Positions 27,287 to 37,330 are shown, counted from the first letter of the stretch. The stretch is 64,000 nucleotides of DNA from Haloarcula regularis (GCF_029338315.1 NZ_CP119794.1:2108001-2172000); one strand, 5' to 3'. Notes: generated from the sequence alone by a model not told the origin. A program made the numbers and translations.

Positions 27287-29938
27287 GTGGATAGCGACAG
27301 GGCGGTCAGCGACGACGTGCGAAGCGGCGCGGACGCGCCGGCGTGCGTACTCGTGACAGACAGCCGGGGGGACGTCGTCTGGACCTCGCCGGAGGCGACG
27401 CGTGTCTTCGACGACGCCCGGGAACCGGTCGCGGAGGACGAGATCGTCCGGCGGGTCCTCGGGATGGTCGACGACGGGACGGGATCGACTCAGCGGGACG
27501 GCCCCCACGAGGTGACCGTCACCGCCGCCGACGGCGCCCAGTACGACCTCGCCGTGACCGCGACGACGCTCGCCGACGGCGACGGAGGGACCGTCTATCA
27601 CTGTCGCCGCACCGACGCGATGTCGGTCCCGCTCGACCGAGTGCTCTCGCGGGTCACCGACGGCGTCATCGCGCTGGACACCGAGTGGCGCTACACGTAC
27701 GTCAACGACGCCGCCGAGGCGCTGCTCGGGACCCCCGAGTCGGAGCTGCTCGGTGACGTCATCTGGGAGCGGTTCCCCTCGACGGCCGGGTCCGAGCTCC
27801 AGCGGGCCTTCGAGGCGGCAATCGAGACAAACGAGCCCGTCTCGCTGGAGTGGCAGTGGCCCCGCACCGAGGGCTGGTACGAGATCCGCGCGTTCCCCTC
27901 CGAGACCGGCCTGTCGATGTACGTCCAGGACATCACCGAGAAGAAAGCACGGACGGAGGCGCTCAGAGACGAACGGGACCTGACCGAACAGCTCCTGCAG
28001 TCAACCCCGGTGGGCATCGCCGTCCACAAGCCCGACGGGACGTTCGTCAGACTCAACGAGCGCGCCGAGGAGATCCTCGACATCGACCGGGAGGAACTGG
28101 TCGGCACGCCACTCGAAGAACAGATGTGGGACGCCATGGGACCGGACGGGCAGCCGTTCCCCGACGAGGAGTTTCCGTTCAACGTCGCCCGCCGGACCGG
28201 CGAGCAGACGATGGGGACCGAGATGCAGCTCAGGACCGCCGCGGGCGAGCGGACCTGGGTGTCGGTCAGCGCGACGCCGGTGAAAGCCGACGACGGACGG
28301 GTAGAGCGTATCGTCGTGGCGTTCGAGGACATCAGCGAGCAGAAACAGTACCAGCAGGAACTGGAGGAAAGCGAGACGCTGTTCCGGGCGGTCTTCGAGG
28401 GGACGCTCGACGCCCTGATTCTGGCCGACGACGACGGGACCTACCTCGAGGTCAACGAGGCGGCCTGTGAGCTGTTCGGCCGCGACGAGGACGAGCTGGT
28501 CGGCCACAACGTCGCCGAGTTCGCACCCCCGGGCTACGACGTCGAGGCCGCCTGGGCGGCGTTCTTAGAGCAGGGAACTCTGGAGGGCGAGTTCCCGGTC
28601 GTCCAGCCGGACGGCGAGACGCGCATGGCCGACTTCGCCGCGACGGCGAACGTCCGCCCGGGTCAGCACATCTCGGCGCTGCGGGATATCACCGAGCGCA
28701 AGGCGGCCGAACGCGAACTGGAGGCCCAGCGCAACGAGCTCGAGCGGCTGAACCGCATCAACGAGCTCATCCGCGAGACGAACCAGGTGGTCGCCGCGGC
28801 GACGGACCGCGAGACCATCGAGGCGGCCGTCTGTGGAGTCTTCGCCGAGTCGGACAGCTACCCGGTCGCCGCCACCTGCAACGTGGCCGTCGACGGGACG
28901 GTCGACATCGAGCACATCGCCGGGCTGTCCGTCGACGCGTTCGAGACGGTGTGTGCGGCGGGCGAGGAGACCGTCGAGTCCGCCATCGTCACCGCCGCGA
29001 TGGAGGGTGAGGCCGCCGTCGTCACCGGACTCTCCGACCCGGAGCGCCACTCGGCGGCCCTCCGCGCGGCGACGACTGGACACGACATCAGCGCGATCGG
29101 TGCCATCCCCATTCTCTACGACGGCCTCGTCTCGGGCGTCCTGACCGTGGGCGCGACGGACGACGAGGCGTTCAGCGACCGCGAGCTGGAGGTGTTCGTC
29201 GAGCTCGGCCAGATACTCGGGGCCGCCATCGACGCCGTCGAGACGAAGCGACTCCTCCACGCGAGCGTCTTCCTCGAGCTCGACATCGGGGTCCGCTCGG
29301 CCACGGAACCCCTCGTCGCGATGAGCGCCCACCTCGACGGGCCGGTCAGCTTAAAGAGCGTGGTCCCGGCCGCGGACGGTCGGTACCTCCTGTACGTCGA
29401 CGTCGGGTCCCTCGACACCGACACGTTCGAGGGGGTCGCGGCCGACACCGAGTGCGTCGACGCGGTGCGAGCGCTCGCGGATGAGCCCCGGCGGCTCTTC
29501 GAAGTCCGGGTCACCGACGCGCCGGTCGTCGACGCCCTCCTCGACGCCGGCGGGCGAATCCGGGGAGCGACGTTCGAACACGGCACCGGGCGGTTCACCG
29601 TCGACGTCATGCTCGACACCGACGTGCGCGCGTACCTCGACCAGGTCAAGCAGGCCGGCCACGACGTGACCCTGCTGACGAAGCGGGAGGTAGAACGAGC
29701 CACGCCGAGGACCTGGTCGGTCACCGACGGGAGCGACGGGTTGACCGAGCGACAGCGGACCGTCCTGGAGGCCGCGTACCGCTCGGGGTACTTCGACTGG
29801 CCGCGCCGGCGGACCACGGGCGAGGAGCTTGCCGACTCGCTCGACATCGCCTCCTCGACGCTCCACCAGCACCTCCGGGTCGCCACGGGGAAGGTCCTCG
29901 ACGAGTACTTCTCCCTGCCGTCGAGCCTCCGCGAGTGA
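27287..29938 (+). CDS. Multi-PAS/GAF bacterioopsin-activator type regulator (HTH-10)
   Basis: 883 residues. It has four PAS-like units (about 15-105, 110-225, 235-345, 350-465), a coiled linker (ERELEAQRNELERLNRINEL), a GAF domain (about 490-650), a Bat domain and a C-terminal HTH-10 (LTERQRTVLEAAYRSGYFDW to SSTLHQHLRVATGKVLDEYF). The type is named after Bat, which activates bacterioopsin genes under low oxygen and light. Its own ligand and targets are unknown; no bop genes are in view. The GTG at 27287 is the start. The next gene, a DUF7344 HTH protein, follows 60 bp later in the same direction. Confidence 0.88.
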   Translation: MDSDRAVSDDVRSGADAPACVLVTDSRGDVVWTSPEATRVFDDAREPVAEDEIVRRVLGMVDDGTGSTQRDGPHEVTVTAADGAQYDLAVTATTLADGDGGTVYHCRRTDAMSVPLDRVLSRVTDGVIALDTEWRYTYVNDAAEALLGTPESELLGDVIWERFPSTAGSELQRAFEAAIETNEPVSLEWQWPRTEGWYEIRAFPSETGLSMYVQDITEKKARTEALRDERDLTEQLLQSTPVGIAVHKPDGTFVRLNERAEEILDIDREELVGTPLEEQMWDAMGPDGQPFPDEEFPFNVARRTGEQTMGTEMQLRTAAGERTWVSVSATPVKADDGRVERIVVAFEDISEQKQYQQELEESETLFRAVFEGTLDALILADDDGTYLEVNEAACELFGRDEDELVGHNVAEFAPPGYDVEAAWAAFLEQGTLEGEFPVVQPDGETRMADFAATANVRPGQHISALRDITERKAAERELEAQRNELERLNRINELIRETNQVVAAATDRETIEAAVCGVFAESDSYPVAATCNVAVDGTVDIEHIAGLSVDAFETVCAAGEETVESAIVTAAMEGEAAVVTGLSDPERHSAALRAATTGHDISAIGAIPILYDGLVSGVLTVGATDDEAFSDRELEVFVELGQILGAAIDAVETKRLLHASVFLELDIGVRSATEPLVAMSAHLDGPVSLKSVVPAADGRYLLYVDVGSLDTDTFEGVAADTECVDAVRALADEPRRLFEVRVTDAPVVDALLDAGGRIRGATFEHGTGRFTVDVMLDTDVRAYLDQVKQAGHDVTLLTKREVERATPRTWSVTDGSDGLTERQRTVLEAAYRSGYFDWPRRRTTGEELADSLDIASSTLHQHLRVATGKVLDEYFSLPSSLRE

Positions 29939-29997
29939 GCCGGTGCCGGATAGTTCCGGTAGTTGGTTGATGCCGGTCGGCCGTCTCAGTGCACTCG

Positions 29998-30365
29998 ATG
30001 ACTGTTCGACATCCACCGCCCAGGGCGACCACGGGTGACGCCTGGGACATCCTCGGCAGTTACCGCCGTCGACTGGTCCTCGCCGTCGTGAGCGAGCGCG
30101 ACGGTGGCATCCACCGGACGGCGCTGGCCCGCCACGTCGTCGCCAGCGAGGCCGAGCGACCGGTCGACGCCGTCACGCAGGCGGAGTGGCGGGCGGTCGA
30201 GATACGGCTCCACCACGTCGACCTCCCACGGCTCGCCGCCGCCGGCCTCGTCCACTACGACGCCGAGGACGGCCACGTCGAGAGCGACGACCCGCCCTGG
30301 AGGGGGGCGAATGGCTCGAGATGCCCGTCGTCGAGGCGCTCAGAGAGTGGAACGGCTACGAGTAG
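29998..30365 (+). CDS. DUF7344 winged-helix type protein (one frameshift)
   Basis: 122 residues if repaired. It starts MTVRHPPPRATTGDAWDILG; the HTH is RRRLVLAVVSERDGGIHRTA-ALARHVVASE with VEIRLHHVDLPRLAAAGLV as wing region. After residue 101 the frame breaks in a run of six G (30302-30307): seven G would give a continuation GEWLEMPVVEALREWNGYE to the TAG at 30363. This domain is widespread in haloarchaeal small regulators. It follows the Bat-type gene and may act with it; that is an inference from position. Confidence 0.72.
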
Positions 30366-30455
30366 TCGGGGGAGAGCCGGCGACGACAGTCTCGGGGTAT
30401 CCCGACGGGGAGCAGTCCGACAGGCGGGGGCGAGAGACGCCGATCACGCGCGCGG

Positions 30456-30626
30456 TTACGCCTCGCGCTTGAGCACGAGCGCGGCCGTCTGACCGCTCTT
30501 CTCGGTTATCGGTGCGACGACCTCCCAGCCGTCGGCGCCCAGCTCGTTCAGCTGCTCCTCGGGAACGGTGCTGGAACCGAACAGCCCCGTGTCGACGTCG
30601 AGAACGCGGTACTCGAAGGTGGGCAT
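30456..30626 (-). CDS. DUF4177-type microprotein
   Basis: 56 residues. It starts MPTFEYRVLDVDTGLFGSST and has the family core LNELGADGWEVVAPITEK, then GQTAALVLKREA. It is a small alpha-beta fold of unknown function found in bacteria and archaea. A T-rich TATA-like box lies about 24 bp upstream. It is divergent from proC. A longer protein with a similar core is on the integrated element (49766-50239). Confidence 0.78.
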   Translation of the reverse strand: MPTFEYRVLDVDTGLFGSSTVPEEQLNELGADGWEVVAPITEKSGQTAALVLKREA

Positions 30627-30729
30627 ACAGTCGTCGGTGTCGGCGTCTCGGAAAAAAGGTCTTGTGCCGCCGCCGAGCGCGAGATGAAAACACAGTTAGT
30701 CTTTGCATCTCCTGAAGGTGAGTAAGAAC

Positions 30730-31503
30730 ATGGTACGTACGTGTGTCATCGGCTGTGGAAACATGGGCAGCGCCCTGGTCAGGGGACTCGACAAGGCGGG
30801 CGGCCACTCCGTCATCGCCGTCGACCTCGATCCGGACGCGCTGGCCGCCGTCGCGGACTACTGCGAGGAGACGACCGACGACCTCTCGCGGGCGAGCGAG
30901 GCCGACGTGGTGTTCGTCGCGGTCAAGCCCGACATCGTGGAGGCGGTGCTGGACGGACTCGACCTCTCGGCGGACCAGACGCTGGTCACCATCGCCGCCG
31001 GCGTCCCCACGGACTTCGTCGAGCCGCGAACCGACGCCACCGTCGTCCGCATCATGCCGAACCTGGCGGCGGAGACCCGCGACATGGCGACCGCCGCGAC
31101 GGGCGACGTGACCGACGAGGTCCGCGAGCTGCTCGACGACGTCGGCGAGTTCGCCGAGGTCGAGGAGGCACAGATGGACATCGCGACCGCCGTCAACGGG
31201 AGTGGCCCCGCCTTCGTCTTCTACTTCATCAAGGCCATGACCGAGGCGGCCATCGCGGGCGGCATGGACCACGAGGAGGCCCAGCTGCTGTCGGCCCAGA
31301 CGTTCAAGGGCGCCGCCGAGACCGTCGTGCAGGACGACCGCACCGCCGACGAACTCATCGACGCGGTCTGCTCGCCCAACGGGACGACCATCGAGGGCAT
31401 GGAGGTACTCTGGGACAGCGGCGCCGACCAGGCCCTGAAAGACGCCGTCGCCGCGGCCGAGCGGCGGTCGAAGGAGCTGGCGGCCGCCTTCGACGATGAC
31501 TGA
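30730..31503 (+). CDS. proC: Pyrroline-5-carboxylate reductase
   Basis: 257 residues. It reduces pyrroline-5-carboxylate to proline with NAD(P)H. Rossmann motif GCGNMG is at residues 8-13; C-terminal family stretch is [19 protein letters not shown] with [14 protein letters not shown] and [12 protein letters not shown]. First gene of proC-proB-proA; its stop overlaps proB by 8 bp. The order makes the whole glutamate-to-proline route in one transcript. Proline may also serve osmotic needs in a halophile; this is inference. Confidence 0.95.
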   Translation: MVRTCVIGCGNMGSALVRGLDKAGGHSVIAVDLDPDALAAVADYCEETTDDLSRASEADVVFVAVKPDIVEAVLDGLDLSADQTLVTIAAGVPTDFVEPRTDATVVRIMPNLAAETRDMATAATGDVTDEVRELLDDVGEFAEVEEAQMDIATAVNGSGPAFVFYFIKAMTEAAIAGGMDHEEAQLLSAQTFKGAAETVVQDDRTADELIDAVCSPNGTTIEGMEVLWDSGADQALKDAVAAAERRSKELAAAFDDD

Positions 31504-32329
31504 CGCCGTCGACGCCGCGACGGTGTCGAACGCGCGTCGACTCGCTGCCGACGCCCAGCGGGTCATCGTCAAGGCCGGGACGAACTCACTGACCGACGAG
31601 GACTCGAACTTAGACGACGCGAAACTCGACAAACTCGTCGACGACATCGAGGACCTGCTCTCCCGGGGCAAGGAGGTGCTGCTGGTCTCCTCGGGGGCCG
31701 TCGGGGCCGGCATCGGCCGGGTCGGCCACGAAAGCGGGACCCTGGAGGAGTCACAGGCGCTCTCGACGGTCGGCCAGAGCCACCTGATGCACCGCTACAC
31801 CGAGAGTTTCGCCCGCTACGACCGCAAGGTCGCCCAGATACTCATCACCGAACACGACCTCGACAACCCCGAGCGGTTCACCAACTTCCGCAACACCATC
31901 GAGACGCTGCTGGACTGGGGCATCGTCCCCATCATCAACGAGAACGACGCCGTCGCGACCGAGGAACTTCGCATCGGCGACAACGACATGATCTCGGCCT
32001 CCATCGCCATCGGCGTCGAGGTGGACCTGCTGGTGACCCTGACCGACGTCGGCGGCGTCTACACGGACAACCCCAAGGAGAACCCCGACGCCGAGCGCAT
32101 CGAGGTGGTCGGCGAGAACTACGACGAGATAGAGCACATCGTCTCGTCGAGCTCGACGGGCGGGTTCGGGGGCATCCAGACGAAAGTCTCCGGAGCGCGG
32201 GACGTCAGCGAACACGGCATCCCCGCGGTCATTGCCGAGTCGACCGAGCCCGACGTGCTCCGGAAGGTCGCCGACGCCGAATCGGTGGGCACAATATTCG
32301 TCCCGATAAACGGTGACACAGATGACTGA
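31496..32329 (+). CDS. proB: Glutamate 5-kinase
   Basis: 277 residues. It phosphorylates glutamate gamma-carboxyl. Amino acid kinase fold with [43 protein letters not shown]-type ([11 protein letters not shown]) and [13 protein letters not shown]. There is no C-terminal PUA domain, unlike E. coli ProB. It overlaps proC by 8 bp and proA by 8 bp, so the three are coupled. Feedback inhibition by proline is known for the family but not readable here. Confidence 0.95.
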   Translation: MTDAVDAATVSNARRLAADAQRVIVKAGTNSLTDEDSNLDDAKLDKLVDDIEDLLSRGKEVLLVSSGAVGAGIGRVGHESGTLEESQALSTVGQSHLMHRYTESFARYDRKVAQILITEHDLDNPERFTNFRNTIETLLDWGIVPIINENDAVATEELRIGDNDMISASIAIGVEVDLLVTLTDVGGVYTDNPKENPDAERIEVVGENYDEIEHIVSSSSTGGFGGIQTKVSGARDVSEHGIPAVIAESTEPDVLRKVADAESVGTIFVPINGDTDD

Positions 32330-33650
32330 GACGACCGAACAGCAGGTCGAGGCCGCACAGTCCGCAGCCCTACGGCTCGCCAACGTCGACGCCGACGAGC
32401 GCGACGCGGCGCTCGCGGCCATCGCCGACGCCCTCCGCGAGAACAGCGAGGCCATCCTCGCGGCCAACGACGCGGACGTCGCGGCCGCCGAGGAGCTGCT
32501 CGCCGAGGGCGAGTACACCCAGGCGCTGGTCGACCGGCTCAAACTCGACGAGGGCAAACTCGAGTCCATCGCCGGGATGGTCGAGTCCGTCGCCGAGCAG
32601 GACGACCCCCTCGGGAAGACCCTCGCGGCCCGCGAACTCGACGAGGACCTCGAGCTGTACAAGGTCGCGGTCCCGATCGGCGTCGTCGGGACCATCTTCG
32701 AGTCCCGGCCCGACGCGCTGGTCCAGATCGCCGCACTCGCCCTGAAGTCGGGCAACGCCGTCATCCTCAAGGGCGGCAGCGAGGCCAGCGAATCGAATCG
32801 GGTGCTCTACGAGACGATCCTCGAGGCCACCGAAGACCTCCCCGACGGCTGGGCGACGCTCATCGAGGCCCACGAGGAGGTCGACGCGCTGCTCGAGATG
32901 GACGACAAGGTGGACCTCGTGATGCCACGGGGCTCCTCGGACTTTGTCTCCTACATCCAGGACAACACCCAGATCCCCGTCCTGGGTCACACCGAAGGGG
33001 TCTGTCACGTCTACGTCGACGACGAAGCCGACCTCGAGATGGCCGCGGACGTCGCCTTCGACGCGAAGGTCCAGTACCCGGCGGTCTGTAACGCCGTCGA
33101 GACGCTGCTGGTGAACGAGGCCGTCGCCGACGCGTTCCTGCCCGAGATGGTCGAGCGCTACGAGGACGCTGGCGTCACGCTCCGCGGCGACGAGGCGACC
33201 CGCGAGGTGGTCGACGTCGACCCCGCGACCGACGACGACTGGGCGACCGAGTACGGCGACCTCGAACTCTCGATCAAGGTCGTCTCGGACGTCTACGAGG
33301 CCATCGACCACGCCAACACCTTCGGCTCGAAGCACACCGAGTCCATCGTCACCGAGAATCCCGACCACGCCGAGGCGTTCATGACCGGCATCGACGCCGC
33401 CAGCGTCTTCCACAACGCCTCGACGCGCTTCGCCGACGGCTACCGCTACGGCCTCGGTGCCGAGGTCGGCATCTCGACGGGCAAGATCCACGCCCGCGGG
33501 CCGGTCGGCCTGGAGGGGCTGACGACCTACAAGTACTACCTGGAGGGAGACGGCCAGCTCGTCGCCTCATACGCCGGCGAGGACGCGCTGCCCTTTACCC
33601 ACCGCGAGTTCGACGGCGAGTGGCACCCCGGCCATCTGGCAGACGAGTAG
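32322..33650 (+). CDS. proA: Glutamate-5-semialdehyde dehydrogenase (gamma-glutamyl phosphate reductase)
   Basis: 442 residues. ALDH-fold enzyme reducing gamma-glutamyl phosphate. The catalytic cysteine is C256 in [34 protein letters not shown] is the family signature region. The ATG at 32322 lies within the proB stop region; a GTG at 32313 is an alternative. It closes the proC-proB-proA operon; the UDG gene begins 11 bp downstream. Confidence 0.96.
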   Translation: MTETTEQQVEAAQSAALRLANVDADERDAALAAIADALRENSEAILAANDADVAAAEELLAEGEYTQALVDRLKLDEGKLESIAGMVESVAEQDDPLGKTLAARELDEDLELYKVAVPIGVVGTIFESRPDALVQIAALALKSGNAVILKGGSEASESNRVLYETILEATEDLPDGWATLIEAHEEVDALLEMDDKVDLVMPRGSSDFVSYIQDNTQIPVLGHTEGVCHVYVDDEADLEMAADVAFDAKVQYPAVCNAVETLLVNEAVADAFLPEMVERYEDAGVTLRGDEATREVVDVDPATDDDWATEYGDLELSIKVVSDVYEAIDHANTFGSKHTESIVTENPDHAEAFMTGIDAASVFHNASTRFADGYRYGLGAEVGISTGKIHARGPVGLEGLTTYKYYLEGDGQLVASYAGEDALPFTHREFDGEWHPGHLADE

Positions 33651-33661
33651 GCGACCCTTCG

Positions 33662-34276
33662 ATGGAGCTTCCCGCGAGGGACAACCGTAACGCACTCGCC
33701 GACGACTGTCGGCGTTGTTCGGAACTTTCGGAGAGCCGGACCTGTATCTCGTGGGGGAACGGCCCGCTCGACGCCGAGGTGGTCGTGGTCGGGGAGGCGC
33801 CCGCCGCCGGTGACCCCGAGGCCGACCGGTGGCGCGGCGGCAACCTGACCGGGATGGCCTACACCTCCCGCCAGTCGGGCCGAAAGATTCGCCGCGTGCT
33901 CGACGACGCCGGGTTCGGGCCCGACGAGTGCTACTAAACGAACGCGGTGAAGTGCCATCCGCCGGGCAACCGCGACCCGACCGACGCGGAACTGGCGAAC
34001 TGCCAGCCGTATCTCGTCGAGGAAGTCGAGACGGTGGCACCCCGAGCGGTCCTCACGACCGGGAGACACGCCACCCGAACCGTGCTCGCGCTCGACGGCG
34101 AATCGCTGGACGGGTTCCTCGATGGCGTGCTGGAGCCGCGGCGGAGCGAGGCGCTCGGCGTCCCCGTGGTGCCGCTCTTGCACCCCAGTTACCAGGAGGT
34201 CTGGCTGTCGCGGCTCGGATTTTCCCGCGAGGGATACGTCGAGGAAATCGCTGCCGTGGTGGCAGAAACCGCCTGA
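33662..34276 (+). pseudogene. Uracil-DNA glycosylase-like protein (family 4/5 type), in-frame TAA
   Basis: About 204 codons, complete except for a TAA at 33935-33937. The motif regions are VVVGEAPAAGDPEADRW (motif A), KCHPPGNRDPTDAEL and LLHPSYQEVWLSRLGF (motif B region). Cys residues CRRC and KC could hold the 4Fe-4S cluster typical of UDG family 4/5. The stop follows DECY, where homologues read YxTNAVK; frame is identical on both sides, so one substitution (for example TTA to TAA) would explain it. The protein would remove uracil from DNA. It could be a real pseudogene or a base error. Confidence 0.75.
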
Positions 34277-34300
34277 CCGTCGCCCACCGACCAGCCGCCA

Positions 34301-34490
34301 CGGGCGGGACTGAAAGGCAGCGAGGGACCTCCGGTCCCTCGGGCCGTGCGAACGGGCACTGTGTGCCCGTGAGCAGAGGCCGCCGTCTCGACGAACCCGG
34401 ACGACGGAAGGACCACAGGAGTGAGCGACGCGAACGACGAGGACCGCAGCGAGTCCCGGGAGTCGAGACGGCGGGGGCTTTCTGGCTGTA
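34301..34490. other. Structured intergenic element with three nested hairpins
   Basis: No gene is supported in 34277-34570. This part holds stems of 9 bp (34321-34329/34333-34341), 8 bp (34352-34359/34363-34370) and 13 bp (34380-34392/34462-34474), bounded by GGGACTGAAAGG-like and GGGGGCTTTCTGG-like ends. From memory, haloarchaeal genomes have recurring intergenic elements with such ends. It could be an RNA, a MITE-like element or a terminator structure. The 295-bp gap precedes the HIT gene, with no other content seen. Confidence 0.55.
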
Positions 34491-34570
34491 TACAGATGCG
34501 GTCGCGTAACCAAGCACCACCTCACGTTCCGGGGCCAACCTTGATGAGAGCGCCACCCCACCGCCCACAC

Positions 34571-34989
34571 ATGGACGATTGCATCTTCTGCCAGATCGTC
34601 GCTGGCGACATCCCGAGCCGGACCGTCTACGAGGACGACGACGTACTGGCGTTCCTCGATGCCAACCCGCTGGCGCCGGGCCACACGCTCGTCATCCCGA
34701 AGGCCCATCACGAGCGGTTGAACGACCTGCCCGCGGACGTCGGGAGCGCGGTGTTCGCTGCGGTGCACGAACTGACCCCGGCCGTCGAGGACGCCGTCGA
34801 CGCATCCGCGAGCACCGTCGCGTTCAACAACGGCGAGGCAGCGGGCCAGGAGGTCCCCACGTCCACGGCCACATCGTCCCGCGGTTCGAGGATGACGGCG
34901 GACGTCCCATCCACGCGCTGGTCAGCGAACGACCCGACCTGAGCGACGCGGCACTCGACGACATCGCCGACGCCATCGCGGGCCACTAA
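34571..34989 (+). CDS. HIT-family hydrolase (one frameshift)
   Basis: 139 residues if repaired. HIT proteins hydrolyse nucleotide phosphoramidates or dinucleoside polyphosphates. Start MDDCIFCQIVAGDIPSRTVY has the usual CxxC zinc pair region, then PGHTLVIPKAHHERLNDL. The catalytic HxHxH motif, as VPHVHGHIVPR, lies just after the frame break at the C4 run 34855-34858: a fifth C restores the frame to LSDAALDDIADAIAGH. The break is likely a base-loss error. Confidence 0.85.
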
Positions 34990-35023
34990 ATTCTGGGTCG
35001 GTTATCGCGAAAGAATCCGCACC

Positions 35024-35029
35024 TTTTTG
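35024..35029 (+). promoter_or_regulatory. T-rich promoter box before the ParA-like gene
   Basis: CTTTTTG lies 26-31 bp upstream of the ATG at 35055, right after the HIT gene stop; it may serve as terminator of HIT as well as TATA-like box. Confidence 0.35.
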
Positions 35030-35054
35030 TCGGAAGCCGGTCCCCACGTCGCCC

Positions 35055-35777
35055 ATGGGGGTATCCACACTCGCACTCGTGGGTGCGACGGGCGGTGCAG
35101 GCACCACGACGGTCGCGGTCGAACTGGCGGCGACGCTCTCCCGGGCGGGCCGGACGGTTGCCGTCGTCGACGCCGCGTTCGCCACACAGGGGCTCTCGAC
35201 GTACGTCTCGGGGCGCATCGACGGCGATGTGACGGCGGTCGCGACCGGAGCGGTGCCGGTCGAGGAGGCGCTGTACGACCTGGGGTTCGAGACGCCGGGG
35301 GAGACGCTTGCCGTGCCGGCACACGCGTCCTTCGAGCGCCTGGCCCGCGCGAAGGCACCGGAGCACGCACAGCGCTTCGAGTCGCTGGTCGCGGACCTCA
35401 CGGACCGGGCCGACCACGTCCTGGTGGACGTCCCGCCTGTGGCGGCCAACCAGGCCGTCGCCGCCGTCACGGCGGCGTCGCGGCGGGCGCTAATCGTCCC
35501 GGCGACGCGTCGGGGCGCGGATCTGTTCCCGCGACAGCAGGGCCGCCTGCGGGACCTGGGCGCCCCGGCCGATACCGTCGTGGCGACGCGGACCGACGCC
35601 GATGACGCGGTCGAGGTCCCGGACGCCGACCACGACCTGCCGGTCGCAACAGGTGACCCGCTCCAACCGACGTCGCTGGATCCGGAGACCGACCTCGCGC
35701 CGGCGGCGGCCGACCTGGCCGAGGGGACGCTGGACGTCTCGCTCGGCCTCGAGTTCCCCGACGGGGGGTGGCTCTAG
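35055..35777 (+). CDS. ParA/MinD-like P-loop ATPase with altered Walker A
   Basis: 240 residues. The N-terminus is MGVSTLALVGATGGAGTTTV; the deviant Walker A GATGGAGTTT lacks the first (signature) lysine and the second Lys is not clear either. VVDAAFATQGLSTYV is the Walker A'-like and HVLVDVPPV the Walker B-like region. Such proteins form ATP-switched dimers that place cell components, though loss of the lysines makes ATP binding uncertain. No ParB partner is adjacent. Its TAG overlaps the convergent USP gene stop by 4 bp. Confidence 0.75.
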   Translation: MGVSTLALVGATGGAGTTTVAVELAATLSRAGRTVAVVDAAFATQGLSTYVSGRIDGDVTAVATGAVPVEEALYDLGFETPGETLAVPAHASFERLARAKAPEHAQRFESLVADLTDRADHVLVDVPPVAANQAVAAVTAASRRALIVPATRRGADLFPRQQGRLRDLGAPADTVVATRTDADDAVEVPDADHDLPVATGDPLQPTSLDPETDLAPAAADLAEGTLDVSLGLEFPDGGWL

Positions 35778-36151
35778 AGGGACGGCAGCGGCACGACCAC
35801 GACCGGCCGGTCCGCCGCCACGAGCAGCGCCCGCGCCGTCGACCCGACGCCCTCGCTGTCGGCGGTCCCGCGGTGGGCACCGAGCAGAATCTCGTCGGGG
35901 TCGTGGGCCTCGATAGCCGCGCGTATCTCGGGCACGGGATCGCCGTCGCGGATCTCGGTCGTCGGCGCCAGCGCTGCGAGCCGCGAGCGGGCGACGTTGA
36001 CGGCGTCGCCGGCGTCACGCTGTGGGGCGTCGGGGTCACGGACGCCCACGACGACGACGTCGTCCGTCGCCGGGTCGGCACGGGCTGTCAGGTAGTCGGC
36101 CGCCGCCGCGGTCACGTGGACCGACGACGTGGCGACGAGGAAGTCGGTCAT
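35774..36151 (-). CDS. Universal stress protein (UspA family)
   Basis: 125 residues. It starts MTDFLVATSSVHVTAAAADY and has the typical DPDEILLGAHRGTADSEGVG and VAADRPVVVVPLPSL end. The ATP-binding motif G-x2-G-x9-G(S/T) reads GAHRGTADSEGVGST. It is single-domain. Function is a stress-linked nucleotide-binding protein; trigger unknown. Start at 36151 chosen over upstream codons since MTDFLVATS is the beta-1 strand. Confidence 0.85.
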   Translation of the reverse strand: MTDFLVATSSVHVTAAAADYLTARADPATDDVVVVGVRDPDAPQRDAGDAVNVARSRLAALAPTTEIRDGDPVPEIRAAIEAHDPDEILLGAHRGTADSEGVGSTARALLVAADRPVVVVPLPSL

Positions 36152-36291
36152 GCCCGCCGTTGGCGGGCCGGCGGCTTCGTCGTTTCGACCGGGCGGGGCG
36201 TGCCGGCAGTGGTATACAGATAGCGGCGGCGCCGCCCGAGGCGAATACACGTAGCGAGGAACGAGTTGCCCGCGGCGACCGAAGCCGAGGT

Positions 36292-36456
36292 GTGTCGACG
36301 ACAGCGACCCCGCCCCGGACGCGGTACGTCTGCCCGCTCTGTGAACGGACCTTCGACCGCCCGCACGCGTCGTGTCCCCACTGCGACAGCACGCTGGTGG
36401 TGCCCCTCGAGAACCGGTCGGTCTACGCGTCGATCCTGCCCATGTGCGGGAAGTAG
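36292..36456 (+). CDS. Zinc-ribbon microprotein
   Basis: 54 residues from a GTG start after a GAGGT sequence. It reads VSTTATPPRTRYVCPLCERT, then CPHC further on, giving a CxxC-x9-CxxC-type zinc ribbon with a FDRPHAS linker, then a hydrophobic tail and a final Cys (LPMCGK). One of several zinc microproteins in this window. Function is unknown; many haloarchaeal homologues of this size are regulators of metabolism or adhesion. Confidence 0.65.
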   Translation: MSTTATPPRTRYVCPLCERTFDRPHASCPHCDSTLVVPLENRSVYASILPMCGK

Positions 36457-36514
36457 CGCCGGCGGAGTCGGCCCACCGACGAGTTTACATACGCGCCCGC
36501 TGGTACCGGAGAGC

Positions 36515-37252
36515 GTGCGCGTCGAGAACAGCTTCATCGGAGTGGACGGCGTCGGCGAGAAGACCGAGCGGTCCATCTGGGAGCAGGGCGTCACCCACTG
36601 GGACGACTTCGAACCGGGCGTCGTCGGCGGCAAGCGCGGCGAGCGCATCCAGTCGTTCATCGGCGAGGGGCGGGACCGCCTCGCGTCGGCGGACGTCGGC
36701 TTCTTCGACAGCGCCTTCCCGAGCGGGGAGCGCTGGCGCCTCTACCAGACGTTCCCCGACCGGACCTGCTTTTTCGACATCGAGACCACGGGGTTAGACC
36801 AGCACCGCGACCAGGTGACGACGGTGAGCCTCCACCAGGACGGCGACACACGGACGCTCGTGGCCGGCGACGACCTCACTGCGGGCAACCTCCGGGCGGC
36901 CTTCGCCGACGCCGACCTGCTGGTGACGTTCAACGGCAAGCGCTTCGACGTTCCCTTCCTCGAGGCGAACTTCGACGTCGACCTCCAGCGGCCCCACCTG
37001 GACCTGATGTACACCTGCAAGCAGCTGGGACTCTCTGGCGGCCTGAAACAGGTCGAACAGGACGTCGGCATCGAGCGCGACCGGCCGGACATCTCCGGGC
37101 GGGACGCCGTGCGCCTCTGGCGCGAACACGAGCGGGGCGCCGACGGCTCGCTCGAGACGCTCGTCTCGTACAACCGAGAGGACACGGTGAACCTCCGGAC
37201 CCTCGCCGACGAGGTGACCCGGCGGCTCGACGAAGCGCGGTTCGTCCGCTGA
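36515..37252 (+). CDS. HhH-YprB-like DEDD exonuclease
   Basis: 245 residues from a GTG start. The N-terminus resembles a helix-hairpin-helix (GVDGVGEKTERSIWEQGV), and the rest is RNase H-like: motif I CFFDIETTGLDQHRD, motif II VTFNGKRFDVPFLEANFD, motif III VSYNREDTVNLRTLADE. This is the YprB/DEDD 3'-5' exonuclease set with acidic residues intact. It probably acts in DNA or RNA processing. A TATA-like GTTTACATA lies about 30 bp upstream at 36483-36491. Confidence 0.85.
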   Translation: MRVENSFIGVDGVGEKTERSIWEQGVTHWDDFEPGVVGGKRGERIQSFIGEGRDRLASADVGFFDSAFPSGERWRLYQTFPDRTCFFDIETTGLDQHRDQVTTVSLHQDGDTRTLVAGDDLTAGNLRAAFADADLLVTFNGKRFDVPFLEANFDVDLQRPHLDLMYTCKQLGLSGGLKQVEQDVGIERDRPDISGRDAVRLWREHERGADGSLETLVSYNREDTVNLRTLADEVTRRLDEARFVR

Positions 37253-37330
37253 GCCCCCCTCCCTTCGACTGCAGATACGCCGGACCGTGACGGCGTCCGG
37301 CGGGCGAATACCGGTTGTCCTGTTTACACA

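Noticed and set aside
29989-30492. 168-codon reading of the DUF7344 gene without frameshift
   Set aside because: After residue 101 the unshifted frame is Arg/Ser-rich noise, while the shifted frame gives EWLEMPVVEALREWNGYE and a stop.
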